Source: Streptomyces deccanensis (GTDB taxonomy: Bacteria; Actinomycetota; Actinomycetes; Streptomycetales; Streptomycetaceae). From it: 64,000 nt of DNA. The stretch covers positions 2,914,001 through 2,978,000 of the forward strand of contig NZ_CP092431.1 of NCBI RefSeq assembly GCF_022385335.1. Direction: 5' to 3'. How positions within the stretch are numbered: the first letter of the stretch is position 1; each line of letters begins with the position of its first letter. Under the pieces are notes generated by a model. The model did not search any database. It was not told the DNA's origin and saw only the letters and a program-made list of their open reading frames with translations. Both the position numbers and the translations under genes were made by a program. This document shows, piece by piece, positions 21,375 through 30,586 of the stretch.

Positions 21375-22310
21375 TCACGTGCCGTGGGTGTCGACGGCGG
21401 GTGCCGGTCGCCGGGACCGCGAGGCGTCGGCCGCTTGCCTCAGCGCTCTGACGAACGTCCGCAGGGCGGGCTGGGGCGGAGCCGTCCCGCGTACGGCCGC
21501 GTGGATGGAGCGGCGGGGTTCCGCGCCCGTGAAGCGGCGTACGACGACGTCGGGGTGGCTGCTGCCGAGGCCGAGGCGGGGGATGAGACCGACGCCGAGA
21601 CCCGCGGCGACGAAGCCCTGCGCGGTCGCGTAGTCCTCGCTCTCCACCACGAACCGGGGGCGGAAGCCCGCCTCGGCGCACGCCTCCAGCTGGGCGTCCA
21701 GACAGGGCCCCGGCCATTCGCTGCCGACCCACGGCTCGTCGGCGAGGTCGGCCAGCGTGAGGTCGGGCCGCTCGGCGAGGGGGTGCGCGGCGGGCAGTAC
21801 GGCGAGGTAGGTGTCGTCGAGCAGGTGCAGCAGCCGTACGCCGTCGGGGTCGGCGCCGCGCGGCCGGACGACGAGCGCGAGGTCGGCCCGCCCCTCCCTG
21901 ACCGCCGGAAGCGGATCGTCGGGGTCGATGAGCTTCAGCTCGACGCGCACACCGGGGTGCTCGGCGCGGAGCCGGGCGACGGCGGGGGCCACCAGGGAGG
22001 CGCCGGCCGTGGCGAAGTACCGCACGGCCAGCCGCCCCGTGCGCCCGGCCCGCAGATCGGCCAGCGCGGCCTCCGCCTCGGCGACCTGCCGTCCGATCGC
22101 ACCGGCGTACTCGGTGAGCAGCAGCCCGGCCTCCGTGGGCCGCACCCCGCGTCCGACCCGCTCCAGCAGCGCGATCCCGGCCTCCTTCTCCAGCGCCGCG
22201 ACCTGCTGGCTGATCGCGGACGGGGTGTAGCCGAGGGCGGTCGCGGCGGCCGTCACCGAGCCGCTGGTCACCACGGTCCTGAGCACCTGCATCCGCCGCA
22301 CATCCATCAT
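21375..22310 (-). CDS. LysR-family transcriptional regulator
   Basis: A 311-aa regulator with an N-terminal winged helix MDVRRMQVLRTVVTSGSVTA, then TALGYTPSAISQQVAALE and PTEAGLLLTEYA (residues 2-65), and a LysR substrate-binding domain (about 90-300). It is transcribed away from the EamA-family transporter gene with 72 bp between starts, an arrangement typical of LysR regulators that control the neighbouring exporter and themselves. The effector is unknown. Confidence 0.93.
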   Translation of the reverse strand: MMDVRRMQVLRTVVTSGSVTAAATALGYTPSAISQQVAALEKEAGIALLERVGRGVRPTEAGLLLTEYAGAIGRQVAEAEAALADLRAGRTGRLAVRYFATAGASLVAPAVARLRAEHPGVRVELKLIDPDDPLPAVREGRADLALVVRPRGADPDGVRLLHLLDDTYLAVLPAAHPLAERPDLTLADLADEPWVGSEWPGPCLDAQLEACAEAGFRPRFVVESEDYATAQGFVAAGLGVGLIPRLGLGSSHPDVVVRRFTGAEPRRSIHAAVRGTAPPQPALRTFVRALRQAADASRSRRPAPAVDTHGT

Positions 22311-22382
22311 GCAGCCCAGCTTAAAGGTCCATGCAGGATTCTGTGCTTGTCCTTACGCATCCGGTGCCCGAGCGTGGTGCGC

Positions 22383-23351
22383 ATGCCTCTCGCGTCCACG
22401 CTCCGCATGGCCCTCCTCGCCCTCCTGTGGGGCTCGGGCTTCCTCTGGATCAAACTCGCCCTCAACCACGGCCTGTCCCCGCTCCAGATCACGGTCGCGC
22501 GCTGCGCGCTGGGCGCGGCGGTCCTGCTGGCCCTCGCCCTGGCCGCCCGCCAGCGCCTGCCGCGCGACGGGCGGACCTGGGCCCATCTCCTGGTCGCCGC
22601 CTTCTTCTGCAACGCCCTGCCGTTCGCGCTCTTCGGCATCGGCGAGCAGACCGTCGACTCGGGCACGGCGGGCGTCCTCAACGCGACGACCCCGCTGTGG
22701 GCCCTGCTCCTCGGCCTCGTCCTCGGCACGGACCGCCCCCTCTCCCCCGCCCGCCTCACCGGACTCCTCCTCGGCTTCGCCGGGGTCCTGCTGATCTTCG
22801 CGCCCTGGCAACGGGCGGGGCTGATGACCGGGGGCGCGCTCGCGCTGCTCGGGGCGGCCGTCAGCTACGCGGTGGCCTTCGCGTACATGGGCCGCCACCT
22901 GACGGGCCGCGACGCCCCGCTCGCCGTCTCCGCCGCGCAGCTGCTGACGGCGACGGGGTGGGCGGCGGCCGGGTGGGCGACGACGGGGTGGGCCGCGGAC
23001 ACCGGGCCCGCCGGGAGCGCCGGCCCGGCCGGGGTCGACGCGACGGCCGTGCTCGCGGTGGTCGTCCTCGGGATCTTCGGGACCGGGATCACCTTCTACC
23101 TCAACTACCGCCTGATCGCGGACGAGGGAGCGACGAGCGCGGCGACGGTCGGCTATCTGCTGCCGGTGGTGTCGGTCGCCCTGGGGGCGCTGTTCCTGGA
23201 CGAGCGGGTGGGGCCCCGGGTGCTCGCGGGCATGGTGGTGGTCCTGGCGGGGGTGGCACTGACCAGGCCGCGACGGGCCCCGGGCCGTACGGGGGTGCGT
23301 GGTCGGGTGCGGGTGGGTGGGGCCTGGTCGCGCAGTTCCCCGCGCCCCTGA
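22383..23351 (+). CDS. EamA/DMT-family transporter
   Basis: A 322-aa membrane protein with ten predicted helices in two EamA repeats. The first opens LRMALLALLWGSGFLWIKLA and includes NATTPLWALLLGLVLG; the second includes GIFGTGITFYLNYRLIADEG and VALGALFLDERVGPRVLAGM. Such proteins usually export amino acids or other metabolites. The ATG at 22383 was chosen because everything upstream in frame is antisense to the LysR gene. The last about 20 residues, ending GGAWSRSSPRP, are read from the dispersed repeat, and the TGA is the first in-frame stop just after the repeat arm. The original C-terminus has therefore probably been extended or replaced. Confidence 0.9.
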   Translation: MPLASTLRMALLALLWGSGFLWIKLALNHGLSPLQITVARCALGAAVLLALALAARQRLPRDGRTWAHLLVAAFFCNALPFALFGIGEQTVDSGTAGVLNATTPLWALLLGLVLGTDRPLSPARLTGLLLGFAGVLLIFAPWQRAGLMTGGALALLGAAVSYAVAFAYMGRHLTGRDAPLAVSAAQLLTATGWAAAGWATTGWAADTGPAGSAGPAGVDATAVLAVVVLGIFGTGITFYLNYRLIADEGATSAATVGYLLPVVSVALGALFLDERVGPRVLAGMVVVLAGVALTRPRRAPGRTGVRGRVRVGGAWSRSSPRP

Positions 23352-23426
23352 AAAACCGGGGCTGCGTCCCTGCTTTTTCGGCCCGGAGGGGCCGTAGGCC
23401 CTTGAGGGGCGCGGGGAACTGCGCGA
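23328..23426. repeat. Dispersed inverted repeat, full copy overlapping a gene end
   Basis: Same perfect 22-bp arms as at 21247, here at 23328-23349 and 23405-23426, with a diverged centre. The left arm is translated as the C-terminus of the EamA transporter. The right arm lies near the end of the convergent 146-aa gene. Confidence 0.9.
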
Positions 23427-23478
23427 GAACCCCCACCCACCCGCACCCGACCACGCACCCCGCCCGGCCCGCCGCGCG

Positions 23479-23919
23479 TCACCCGGCGTCCGGCGGGTCG
23501 AGCGACCGGACCAGCACGGCCACACCCGCGGGCATCCCGACGACATAGCCGACCACGAGTCCGATGCCCTGGTCGGCCGTCGGGGGGAGGGCCCAGTTCG
23601 TCGCCGCGGCCACCGACAGGGCCACCGTCGCCAGCGTCAGGAACGCGGCGGCGACCGCACGTCCACGGGGTGGACGCCCCGCCCGGTACCGCTCGACCGC
23701 GGGCCCGAACGAGGCCATACCGACCAGCGTCGCGACGAGAGCGGGTTCGGGCAGCCAGCCGAAGAGCGACCCCACCAGCGCGGCGATCCCGGCGACGGCG
23801 AGACCGACGAGCTCCAGCCACACCGTCGTGACCACGGGCTCCGAGACCAGCACGGTCCCCCACGAGGAGCGCCGTACGGCACCGCCTCTGTCGCCCTCCG
23901 CGCCCTCTTCTTCACCCAC
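23479..23919 (-). CDS. Small membrane protein of unknown function
   Basis: A 146-aa protein, GTG start at 23919, with a short acidic N-terminus (GEEEGAEGDRG) and about four hydrophobic segments, for example VWLELVGLAVAGIAALVGSL and AVAAAFLTLATVALSVAAAT. No conserved family motif is recognised. Codon bias supports it as a gene. A long open frame on the same strand over glnE runs into this region but is out of phase and judged spurious. No ribosome binding site is evident. Confidence 0.72.
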   Translation of the reverse strand: MGEEEGAEGDRGGAVRRSSWGTVLVSEPVVTTVWLELVGLAVAGIAALVGSLFGWLPEPALVATLVGMASFGPAVERYRAGRPPRGRAVAAAFLTLATVALSVAAATNWALPPTADQGIGLVVGYVVGMPAGVAVLVRSLDPPDAG

Positions 23920-24188
23920 ATGCGCAGACTAACCGTGGTCGGGGCGGGTGCGGCCGGTCCGGACGAGGGCACCGATCCACCGCCCCGCCCCGCCCCTCCT
24001 GCGCCGCGGCACCTCGAACCCGTCGGCCTCCCCGGAGGCGCCGACGCCCGGGGCCCGCCCCCGGCCGACCGGCGCTTCTCGCAGGCACTGCGGCTAGGCT
24101 CGTGCCCGTACGACCTTGATCGGCGGAGTCGGGCGATCGGGTGGGCGGACGAGTGGACGAGCGGGCTTGATCCGACGGGAGGCCTGGG

Positions 24189-27100
24189 ATGACGGCGCCG
24201 GGGCGCAGGAGCAGCACGTTCTCGCGACTGCTGCGGCACGGTTTCACCGACGCCGGCGCCGCCGAGCGGCTGCTGGAGAGCGAGGAACTGTCGGCCGTAC
24301 GGAACGACCCGGTCCTGCTGGACGCGCTCGGGGCGACCGCCGACCCCAACCTCGCGCTGCTGGGCCTCGTACGGCTGCTGGAGGCGCAACCGGACCGTAC
24401 GGCCCGGCGGGCGGTGCTGGACACGTTGATAGCGGCCAAGCCGCTGCGGGACCGGCTGCTGGGGGTGCTCGGCGCGTCCGCCGCGCTCGGTGACCATCTG
24501 GCCCGGCACGCGCAGGACTGGCAGGCGCTCGTGACGTACGAGCCGCGCGATCTGCACCCGGGCGTCGAGGAGTTCGAGCGGGGGCTCGCGGAGGCCACCG
24601 ACCCCGTCTCCCTCCGGGTCGCCTACCGCCGCTGCCTGCTCTCCATCGCCGCCCGTGACGTCTGCGGCACGACGGACGTCGCCCAGGCCGCCGCCGAGCT
24701 CGCCGACCTCGCCACCGCCACGCTGCGCGCCGCCCTCGCGATCGCCCGCGCCGCCGCGCCGGAGGACGCGGCGCTGTGCCGGCTCGCGGTGATCGCGATG
24801 GGTAAGTGCGGCGGCCACGAACTCAACTACGTCTCCGACGTCGACGTCATCTTCGTCGGGGAGACGGCGGACGGGGCCGACGAGCAGAAGGCGATCCGGG
24901 CCGCCACCCGGCTCGCCTCGCACATGATGCGGATCTGCTCCGAGACGACCGTCGAGGGCAGCATCTGGCCGGTCGACGCCAATCTGCGGCCGGAGGGGCG
25001 CAACGGCCCGCTCGTGCGGACCCTCAGCAGCCATCTGGCGTACTACCAACGGTGGGCGAAGACCTGGGAGTTCCAGGCACTGCTGAAGGCCCGGCCGGTC
25101 GCCGGGGACCTGGAACTGGGCGAGGCGTACGTCGCCGCGCTCGAACCGCTCGTCTGGAAGGCGGCCGAGCGGGACAACTTCGTCACCGACGTGCAGAGCA
25201 TGCGGCGCCGCGTGGTCGAGAACATCCCGGCGGCCGAGGTGGACCGGCAACTCAAGCTCGGGCCGGGCGGGTTGCGGGACGTCGAGTTCGCCGTGCAGAT
25301 GCTGCAGCTCGTGCACGGACGCGCGGACACGTCCCTGCGCAGCGGGACCACCCTCGACGCGCTGGGCGCGCTGGCCGCCGGCGGGTACGTGGGCCGGACC
25401 GACGCGGCCCAGCTCGACGCGGCCTACCGCTTCCTGCGGTCCATGGAGCACCGCATCCAGCTCTACCGGCTGCGCCGCACCCACCTCGTCCCCGAGGGCG
25501 ACGACGACCTGCGGCGCATCGGCCGCTCGCTCGGTCTGCGCACCGATCCGATCGCCGACCTGAACCGCGAGTGGCGGCGCCACGCGGCCGTCGTACGACG
25601 GCTGCACGAGAAGCTCTTCTACCGGCCGCTCCTCGACGCCGTCGCCCAACTGGCGCCCGGCGAGACCAGGTTGAGCGCCGACGCGGCCCGCGAACGGCTC
25701 GTCGCCCTCGGCTACGCCGACCCGGCCTCGGCGCTGCGCCACCTGGAGGCCCTGGCCTCCGGCGTCTCCCGCAAGGCGGCCATCCAACGCACGCTGCTGC
25801 CCGTGCTGTTGGGCTGGTTCGCCGACTCCGCCGACCCCGACGCGGGCCTGCTCAACTTCCGCAAGGTCTCCGACGCGCTCGGCCGGACCCCGTGGTACCT
25901 GCGGCTGTTGCGTGACGAGGGCGCGGCGGCGGAGAACCTGGCGCGCGTGCTCTCCGCGGGGCGCCTGGCCCCCGACCTGCTCATGCGCGCCCCCGAGGCG
26001 GTCTCCCTGCTCGGCGACGGGGACGGGGTCGCCGGTGGCGCCGGTGGTCTCGAACCCCGGGAACGCGCCCACCTGGAACAGGAGATCCTCGCCGCCGTGG
26101 GCCGGGCCGACGGCGCCCAGCAGGGTGTGACGGCCGCGCGCGGCGTCCGCCGCCGGGAACTGTTCCGTACGGCCGCCATGGACATCGTCGGCTCCTACGG
26201 CACCGAGTCCACCCCGGCCACCGCCGACCAGGGCGCCCTGGTGGACCTCGTCGGCGGCGCGGTCTCCGACCTCACGGCCGCGACGCTCGCGGGCACCCTG
26301 CGCGCCGTGGTCCGCGAGGGCTGGGGCGACACCCTCCCCACCCGCTTCGCGGTGATCGGCATGGGCCGCTTCGGCGGCCACGAACTGGGCTACGGCTCCG
26401 ACGCCGACGTGCTGTTCGTCCACGAGCCGCAGGAGGGCGCCGACGAACAGGAGGCGGCCCGAGCCGCGAACGCGGTCGTCTCCGAGATGCGCCGCCTGCT
26501 CCAGCTCCCGAGCGCCGACCCGCCCCTCCTCATCGACGCGGACCTGCGCCCCGAGGGCAAGACCGGCCCGCTCGTACGGACGCTGAAGTCGTACGAGGCC
26601 TACTACCGCCGGTGGTCGCTGGTGTGGGAGTCGCAGGCGCTGCTGCGCGCCGAACCGGTCGCCGGGGACGCGGAGTTGGGCCGCCGCTTCATCGACCTCG
26701 TCGATCCGCTGCGGTACCCGGCGGACGGGCTCGGCGACGACGCCGTGCGCGAGATCCGGCGCATCAAGGCCCGTATGGAGTCGGAGCGGTTGCCGCGCGG
26801 CGCCGATCCGACCCTGCACACCAAGCTCGGCCGCGGCGGTCTCTCCGACGTCGAGTGGACCGTCCAGTTGCTCCAACTCCAGCACGGCCACCGTGAGTCG
26901 GGCCTGCGCACGACCCGCACCCGCGAGGCCCTGGCCGCCGCCCGCGAGGCCGGCCTGGTGGGCGCCGAGGACGCGGCCATACTGGACGAGGCCTGGGTGC
27001 TGGCCACCCGCGTCCGCAACGCCGTGATGCTCGTACGGGGCCGCGCGGGCGACACGTTCCCCTCCCACGGCCGCGAACTCGCCGCCGTGGGCCGGTATCT

Positions 27101-27200
27101 GGGGTACGGCCCCGGCCATGTGGGCGACATGCTCGACGACTACCGCCGGATCACCCGACGGGCTCGGGCGGTGGTGGACGAGCTCTTCTACGGGGGGTGA
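24189..27200 (+). CDS. glnE: Bifunctional glutamine synthetase adenylyltransferase/deadenylase
   Basis: A 1003-aa GlnE, the usual length. Two nucleotidyltransferase domains are visible: GKCGGHELNYVSDVDVIFVG near residue 208 (N-terminal, removes AMP) and GRFGGHELGYGSDADVLFVH near 728 (C-terminal, adds AMP). Each is followed by a helical region with the conserved K(L)GxGGLxDVE signature (LGPGGLRDVEFAVQML, LGRGGLSDVEWTVQLL). In actinobacteria it modifies the main type I glutamine synthetase GlnA, encoded elsewhere. The ATG at 24189 has GGGAGG upstream. Its neighbour glnA2 is unlikely to be its substrate because the target tyrosine is missing there. Confidence 0.96.
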   Translation: MTAPGRRSSTFSRLLRHGFTDAGAAERLLESEELSAVRNDPVLLDALGATADPNLALLGLVRLLEAQPDRTARRAVLDTLIAAKPLRDRLLGVLGASAALGDHLARHAQDWQALVTYEPRDLHPGVEEFERGLAEATDPVSLRVAYRRCLLSIAARDVCGTTDVAQAAAELADLATATLRAALAIARAAAPEDAALCRLAVIAMGKCGGHELNYVSDVDVIFVGETADGADEQKAIRAATRLASHMMRICSETTVEGSIWPVDANLRPEGRNGPLVRTLSSHLAYYQRWAKTWEFQALLKARPVAGDLELGEAYVAALEPLVWKAAERDNFVTDVQSMRRRVVENIPAAEVDRQLKLGPGGLRDVEFAVQMLQLVHGRADTSLRSGTTLDALGALAAGGYVGRTDAAQLDAAYRFLRSMEHRIQLYRLRRTHLVPEGDDDLRRIGRSLGLRTDPIADLNREWRRHAAVVRRLHEKLFYRPLLDAVAQLAPGETRLSADAARERLVALGYADPASALRHLEALASGVSRKAAIQRTLLPVLLGWFADSADPDAGLLNFRKVSDALGRTPWYLRLLRDEGAAAENLARVLSAGRLAPDLLMRAPEAVSLLGDGDGVAGGAGGLEPRERAHLEQEILAAVGRADGAQQGVTAARGVRRRELFRTAAMDIVGSYGTESTPATADQGALVDLVGGAVSDLTAATLAGTLRAVVREGWGDTLPTRFAVIGMGRFGGHELGYGSDADVLFVHEPQEGADEQEAARAANAVVSEMRRLLQLPSADPPLLIDADLRPEGKTGPLVRTLKSYEAYYRRWSLVWESQALLRAEPVAGDAELGRRFIDLVDPLRYPADGLGDDAVREIRRIKARMESERLPRGADPTLHTKLGRGGLSDVEWTVQLLQLQHGHRESGLRTTRTREALAAAREAGLVGAEDAAILDEAWVLATRVRNAVMLVRGRAGDTFPSHGRELAAVGRYLGYGPGHVGDMLDDYRRITRRARAVVDELFYGG

Positions 27201-27372
27201 GCCCCGCCGGAGGAGCACGAGATCCGCGGCCGTGGGCGGGGCGGTGCGGGCGGGCTTCGGGTTCTCGGTGGCGCCCGGCGCGGTTTTCGGCTTCGGTAGG
27301 GGGAGCCGTACCTCCGGACGCGGTGGCGGTACGGCCGAGGCGAGAAGTCGAAGGCGACTTGGAGGACGAGGG

Positions 27373-27819
27373 ATGCAGTACACGCTCGAAGTGATTCCGC
27401 TGCCCGTGAGCGACATCGACCGGGCCCGGGACTTCTACCGGGACAAGGTCGGTTTCCACGTCGACATCGACCAGGAGGTCATGCCGGGCATGCGGATCGT
27501 CCAGCTGACTCCGCCCGGCTCCGGCTGTTCGATCGCCCTCGGTGACGCCATCTGGGACATGGCCCAGGGCGAGACCAAGCCGACCCCCGGCTCCTACCAG
27601 GGCCTCCAGCTCTGCGTCACCGACATCAAGGCCGCCCACGCCGAACTCCGCGAACGCGGCCTCGACGTCTCCGAACCCGTCCAGTATGCCCCCGACGACG
27701 GCGCCACCTTCATGTACTTCAAGGACCCGGACGGCAACGGCTGGTCGGTCCAGGAGTACCGGCGCAGGGCCACGGAGCCGCTGCACCAGGTGCTGGCGGA
27801 GCTGGCGGAACGGCAGTAG
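27373..27819 (+). CDS. VOC-superfamily (glyoxalase/bleomycin-resistance-like) protein
   Basis: A 148-aa vicinal-oxygen-chelate protein with two beta-alpha-beta-beta-beta modules: LEVIPLPVSDIDRARDFYRD at the N-terminus and GLQLCVTDIKAAHAELRERG in the second half, ending with MYFKDPDGNGWSVQEY, the standard glyoxalase-fold C-terminal strand. The substrate cannot be read from the sequence. The ATG at 27373 follows GGAGGACGAGGG. It stands alone downstream of glnE. Confidence 0.88.
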   Translation: MQYTLEVIPLPVSDIDRARDFYRDKVGFHVDIDQEVMPGMRIVQLTPPGSGCSIALGDAIWDMAQGETKPTPGSYQGLQLCVTDIKAAHAELRERGLDVSEPVQYAPDDGATFMYFKDPDGNGWSVQEYRRRATEPLHQVLAELAERQ

Positions 27820-27888
27820 TCCGGCCGCGGCCGCCGGGCGGGGAAATTCGCTCGCGGCCGCCGCCCGGCCGCTGGCAGGGTGCCGGGC

Positions 27889-28452
27889 ATGGCTTCCCCG
27901 TACGAGATCCGTGCCGACTACGACGCCCGCACGATCGTGGTGTACCAGGCGTACGCACCCGCGATCGCCGACGCGGCGCTGCGGGCGGGCCGGTTCGTCG
28001 AGCCGTTCTCGTTCGGTCGGATGACGTGGATCAAGCCGTCGTTCCTGTGGCTGATGCACCGCAGCAACTGGGCCGGCAAGTCCGGCCAGGAGCGGGTGCT
28101 CGCGGTGCGGATCACCCGCGAGGGCTGGGAGGAGGCGCTGTCCCGGGCGGTGCTGACGACGGCGGACCCGGCGGCGGTGGCCCGGGCCGCCGTCCATGTC
28201 CAATGGGACCCGGAGCGCACGGCGCGCGGGGCCGCGCTGAACCACTACAGCATCCAGGTCGGCATCGGCCGCCATCTGATCCGGACCTTCACCGACGAGT
28301 GGGTCGTCGGCCTCACGGACCTCACCCCCAAGGTCCACAAGGCCGCGGCCCTGGTGCGGTCCGGGCAGACCGCCAAGGCCCAGCGCCTGTTCCCCGCCGA
28401 GCGCGTCTATCCGCTGCCCCCGGCGCTGGAGCGCCTGCGCACGCCGCGCTGA
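27889..28452 (+). CDS. DUF4291-family protein
   Basis: A 187-aa protein from the ATG at 27889 (GTG at 27880 also in frame). [20 protein letters not shown], then [11 protein letters not shown] and [20 protein letters not shown], are the signature segments I recall for DUF4291, a family of unknown function. No signal peptide. The gene lies 69 bp after the VOC gene on the same strand and may be cotranscribed. Confidence 0.82.
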   Translation: MASPYEIRADYDARTIVVYQAYAPAIADAALRAGRFVEPFSFGRMTWIKPSFLWLMHRSNWAGKSGQERVLAVRITREGWEEALSRAVLTTADPAAVARAAVHVQWDPERTARGAALNHYSIQVGIGRHLIRTFTDEWVVGLTDLTPKVHKAAALVRSGQTAKAQRLFPAERVYPLPPALERLRTPR

Positions 28453-28576
28453 GCCCTCGCGCGGCGTGACGGCGGCCTTCGCGGTCGACGGCTTTCCTGG
28501 GTTCGGCCTTCGCTGTGTGCGTCACGGTGGGCGTCCGGTGGCCGTACTGTCGGATCCGTCACCGAGGAGGCTCCTG

Positions 28577-29140
28577 ATGCGCAGCGTGACCTATTCGATG
28601 AGCGTCTCCCTGGACGGCTACATCGTCGGGCCGGACGGCAGTTTCGACTGGCCGGGGTTCGACGAGGAGATCTTCCGCTTCTGGATCGACGAGATCCGGG
28701 ACGTCGGCGTCCACCTGATGGGACGGCGGCTGTACGAGACGATGCTGTACTGGGAGACCGCCGCCCAGGACCCCTCGCTCGGCGAGGCGGAACGGGAGTG
28801 GGTCGCGCTCTGGAACCCGCTGCCGAAGGTGGTGTTCTCCAGGACGCTGTCGGCGGTGGAGGGCCGGGCCCGCCTGGCCTCCGGCAATGTGGCGGAGGAG
28901 ATCGAGCGGTTGCGCGCCGAGCCGGGAGAGGGCGAGATCGCGATCGGCGGCGCGACGCTCGCCGCCCAGGCGTCCGACGCGGGTCTGATCGACGAGTACC
29001 GGGCCATGGTCTACCCGGTGCTGGTCGGCGGCGGCACCCCCTTCTTCCCCCGCAACGAGCACCGGCTCGACCTCGAACTCGTCGAGACCCGCACCTTCGC
29101 CTCGAAGGTCGTCTACCTCCGCCACCGAGTGACCCGCTAG
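28577..29140 (+). CDS. Dihydrofolate reductase-like (RibD C-terminal fold) protein
   Basis: A 187-aa protein of the DHFR/RibD-C superfamily: MSVSLDGYIVGPDGSFDW at the start, HLMGRRLYETMLYW in the middle and VYPVLVGGGTPFFP near the end. Members are NAD(P)H-dependent reductases or remain uncharacterised; true folate reduction is not implied. The ATG at 28577 has GAGGAGG upstream. It converges on glnA2 across a strong terminator. Confidence 0.88.
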   Translation: MRSVTYSMSVSLDGYIVGPDGSFDWPGFDEEIFRFWIDEIRDVGVHLMGRRLYETMLYWETAAQDPSLGEAEREWVALWNPLPKVVFSRTLSAVEGRARLASGNVAEEIERLRAEPGEGEIAIGGATLAAQASDAGLIDEYRAMVYPVLVGGGTPFFPRNEHRLDLELVETRTFASKVVYLRHRVTR

Positions 29141-29157
29141 GGGGCCCGCCGCACCGG

Positions 29158-29190
29158 CTGGGGCCGACGGTCCACGACCGTCGGCCCCAG
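29158..29190. terminator. Bidirectional terminator between convergent genes
   Basis: CTGGGGCCGACGGTC and GACCGTCGGCCCCAG form a perfect 15-bp stem with a 3-nt loop (CAC), placed 18 bp after the reductase-like gene and 34 bp after glnA2 on the other strand. Confidence 0.9.
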
Positions 29191-29224
29191 CCACAGCGAG
29201 AACGAGTACCTCTCCGGCCTGCGG

Positions 29225-30586
29225 CTACAGCACCGGCAGGTTCTTCCGCAGCTCGAACGCGGTCACCTCGGAGCGGTACTCCTCCCACTCCTGGCGCTTG
29301 TTGCGCAGGAAGAAGTCGAAGACGTGTTCGCCGAGGGTCTCGGCGACGAGGTCGCTGCGTTCCATGAGGGAGAGCGCCTCGCCGAGGTTCTGCGGGAGCG
29401 GCTCGATGCCCATGGCGCGGCGCTCGGCGTCCGAGAGGGCCCAGACGTCGTCCTCGGCGCCCGGCGGCAGCTCGTAGCCCTCCTCGATGCCCTTGAGGCC
29501 GGCGGCCAGCAGCATGGCGTAGGCGAGGTAGGGGTTCGCGCCGGAGTCCAGGGAGCGGACCTCGACCCGGGCCGAGCCCGTCTTGCCGGGCTTGTACATG
29601 GGGACGCGGACCAGGGCGGAGCGGTTGTTGTGGCCCCAGCAGATGTACGAGGGGGCCTCGCCGCCGGCGCCCGCCGTGCGCTCGGAGCCGCCCCAGATGC
29701 GCTTGTAGGAGTTGACCCACTGGTTGGTCACGGCGGCGATCTCGGCGGCGTGCTTCAGCAGGCCCGCGATGAAGGAGCGGCCGACCTTGGAGAGCTGGTA
29801 CTCCGCGCCGGACTCGTAGAACGCGTTCCGGTCGCCCTCGAAGAGGGAGAGGTGGGTGTGCATGCCCGAGCCCGGGTGCTCGGAGAACGGCTTCGGCATG
29901 AACGTCGCCTGGACGCCCTGCTCCAGCGCCACCTGCTTCATGACCAGGCGGAACGTCATGATGTTGTCGGCCGTGGAGAGCGCGTCGGCGTAGCGGAGGT
30001 CGATCTCCTGCTGGCCGGGGGCGCCCTCGTGGTGGGAGAACTCGACCGAGATGCCCATGGACTCCAGCATGGTGATCGCCTGGCGGCGGAAGTCCATGCC
30101 GACGTTCTGCGGGGTGTGGTCGAAGTAGCCCGAGTTGTCGGCCGGGGTCGGACGGGAGCCGTCGACCGGCTTGTCCTTCAGCAGGAAGAACTCGATCTCG
30201 GGGTGGGTGTAGAAGGTGAAGCCCAGGTCGGAGGCCTTGGCCAGGGACCGCTTCAGCACGTAGCGGGGGTCCGCGAAGGACGGGGAGCCGTCCGGCATGA
30301 GGATGTCGCAGAACATCCGGGCGGTGCCGGGGGCCTCCGCGCGCCACGGCAGGACCTGGAAGGTCGACGGGTCCGGCTTGGCGATCATGTCGGACTCGTA
30401 CACCCGGGCGAAGCCCTCGATGGCCGAGCCGTCGAAGCCGATGCCCTCGTCAAACGCCTGTTCCAGCTCGGCGGGGGCCACGGCCACGGACTTCAGGAAG
30501 CCCAGCACGTCCGTGAACCACAGGCGTACGAAACGGATGTCGCGCTCCTCCAACGTACGGAGCACGAACTCCTGCTGCTTGTCCAT
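29225..30586 (-). CDS. glnA2: Glutamine synthetase-like GlnA2 (gamma-glutamylpolyamine synthetase type)
   Basis: A 453-aa type I GS fold. Beta-grasp domain first (IRFVRLWFTDVLGFLKSVAV, then DGSAIEGFARVYESDM), then catalytic signatures including EIEFFLLKD, FMPKPFSEHPGSGMHTHLSL, RVEVRSLDSGANPYLAYAML and a C-terminal EVTAFELRKNLPVL. In true GlnA a tyrosine near the C-terminus is adenylylated by GlnE; aligned by eye, that place is Trp in DDVWALSDAER, so GlnE control is not expected. Streptomyces GlnA2 (SCO2241 by my recall) ligates glutamate to polyamines, and the gene order agrees with this assignment. The ATG at 30586 has GGAAGCGGAAG upstream. Confidence 0.9.
   Translation of the reverse strand: MDKQQEFVLRTLEERDIRFVRLWFTDVLGFLKSVAVAPAELEQAFDEGIGFDGSAIEGFARVYESDMIAKPDPSTFQVLPWRAEAPGTARMFCDILMPDGSPSFADPRYVLKRSLAKASDLGFTFYTHPEIEFFLLKDKPVDGSRPTPADNSGYFDHTPQNVGMDFRRQAITMLESMGISVEFSHHEGAPGQQEIDLRYADALSTADNIMTFRLVMKQVALEQGVQATFMPKPFSEHPGSGMHTHLSLFEGDRNAFYESGAEYQLSKVGRSFIAGLLKHAAEIAAVTNQWVNSYKRIWGGSERTAGAGGEAPSYICWGHNNRSALVRVPMYKPGKTGSARVEVRSLDSGANPYLAYAMLLAAGLKGIEEGYELPPGAEDDVWALSDAERRAMGIEPLPQNLGEALSLMERSDLVAETLGEHVFDFFLRNKRQEWEEYRSEVTAFELRKNLPVL

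Noticed and set aside
27202..27242. GCCCCGCC/GGCGGGGC as glnE terminator
   Set aside because: The stem is 8 bp with a 26-nt loop and no T-run; too weak to call.
23637..27416. A 1259-codon open frame on the minus strand over glnE
   Set aside because: Antisense shadow of glnE with Arg/Gly/Val-rich low-complexity translation; glnE itself has clear domains.
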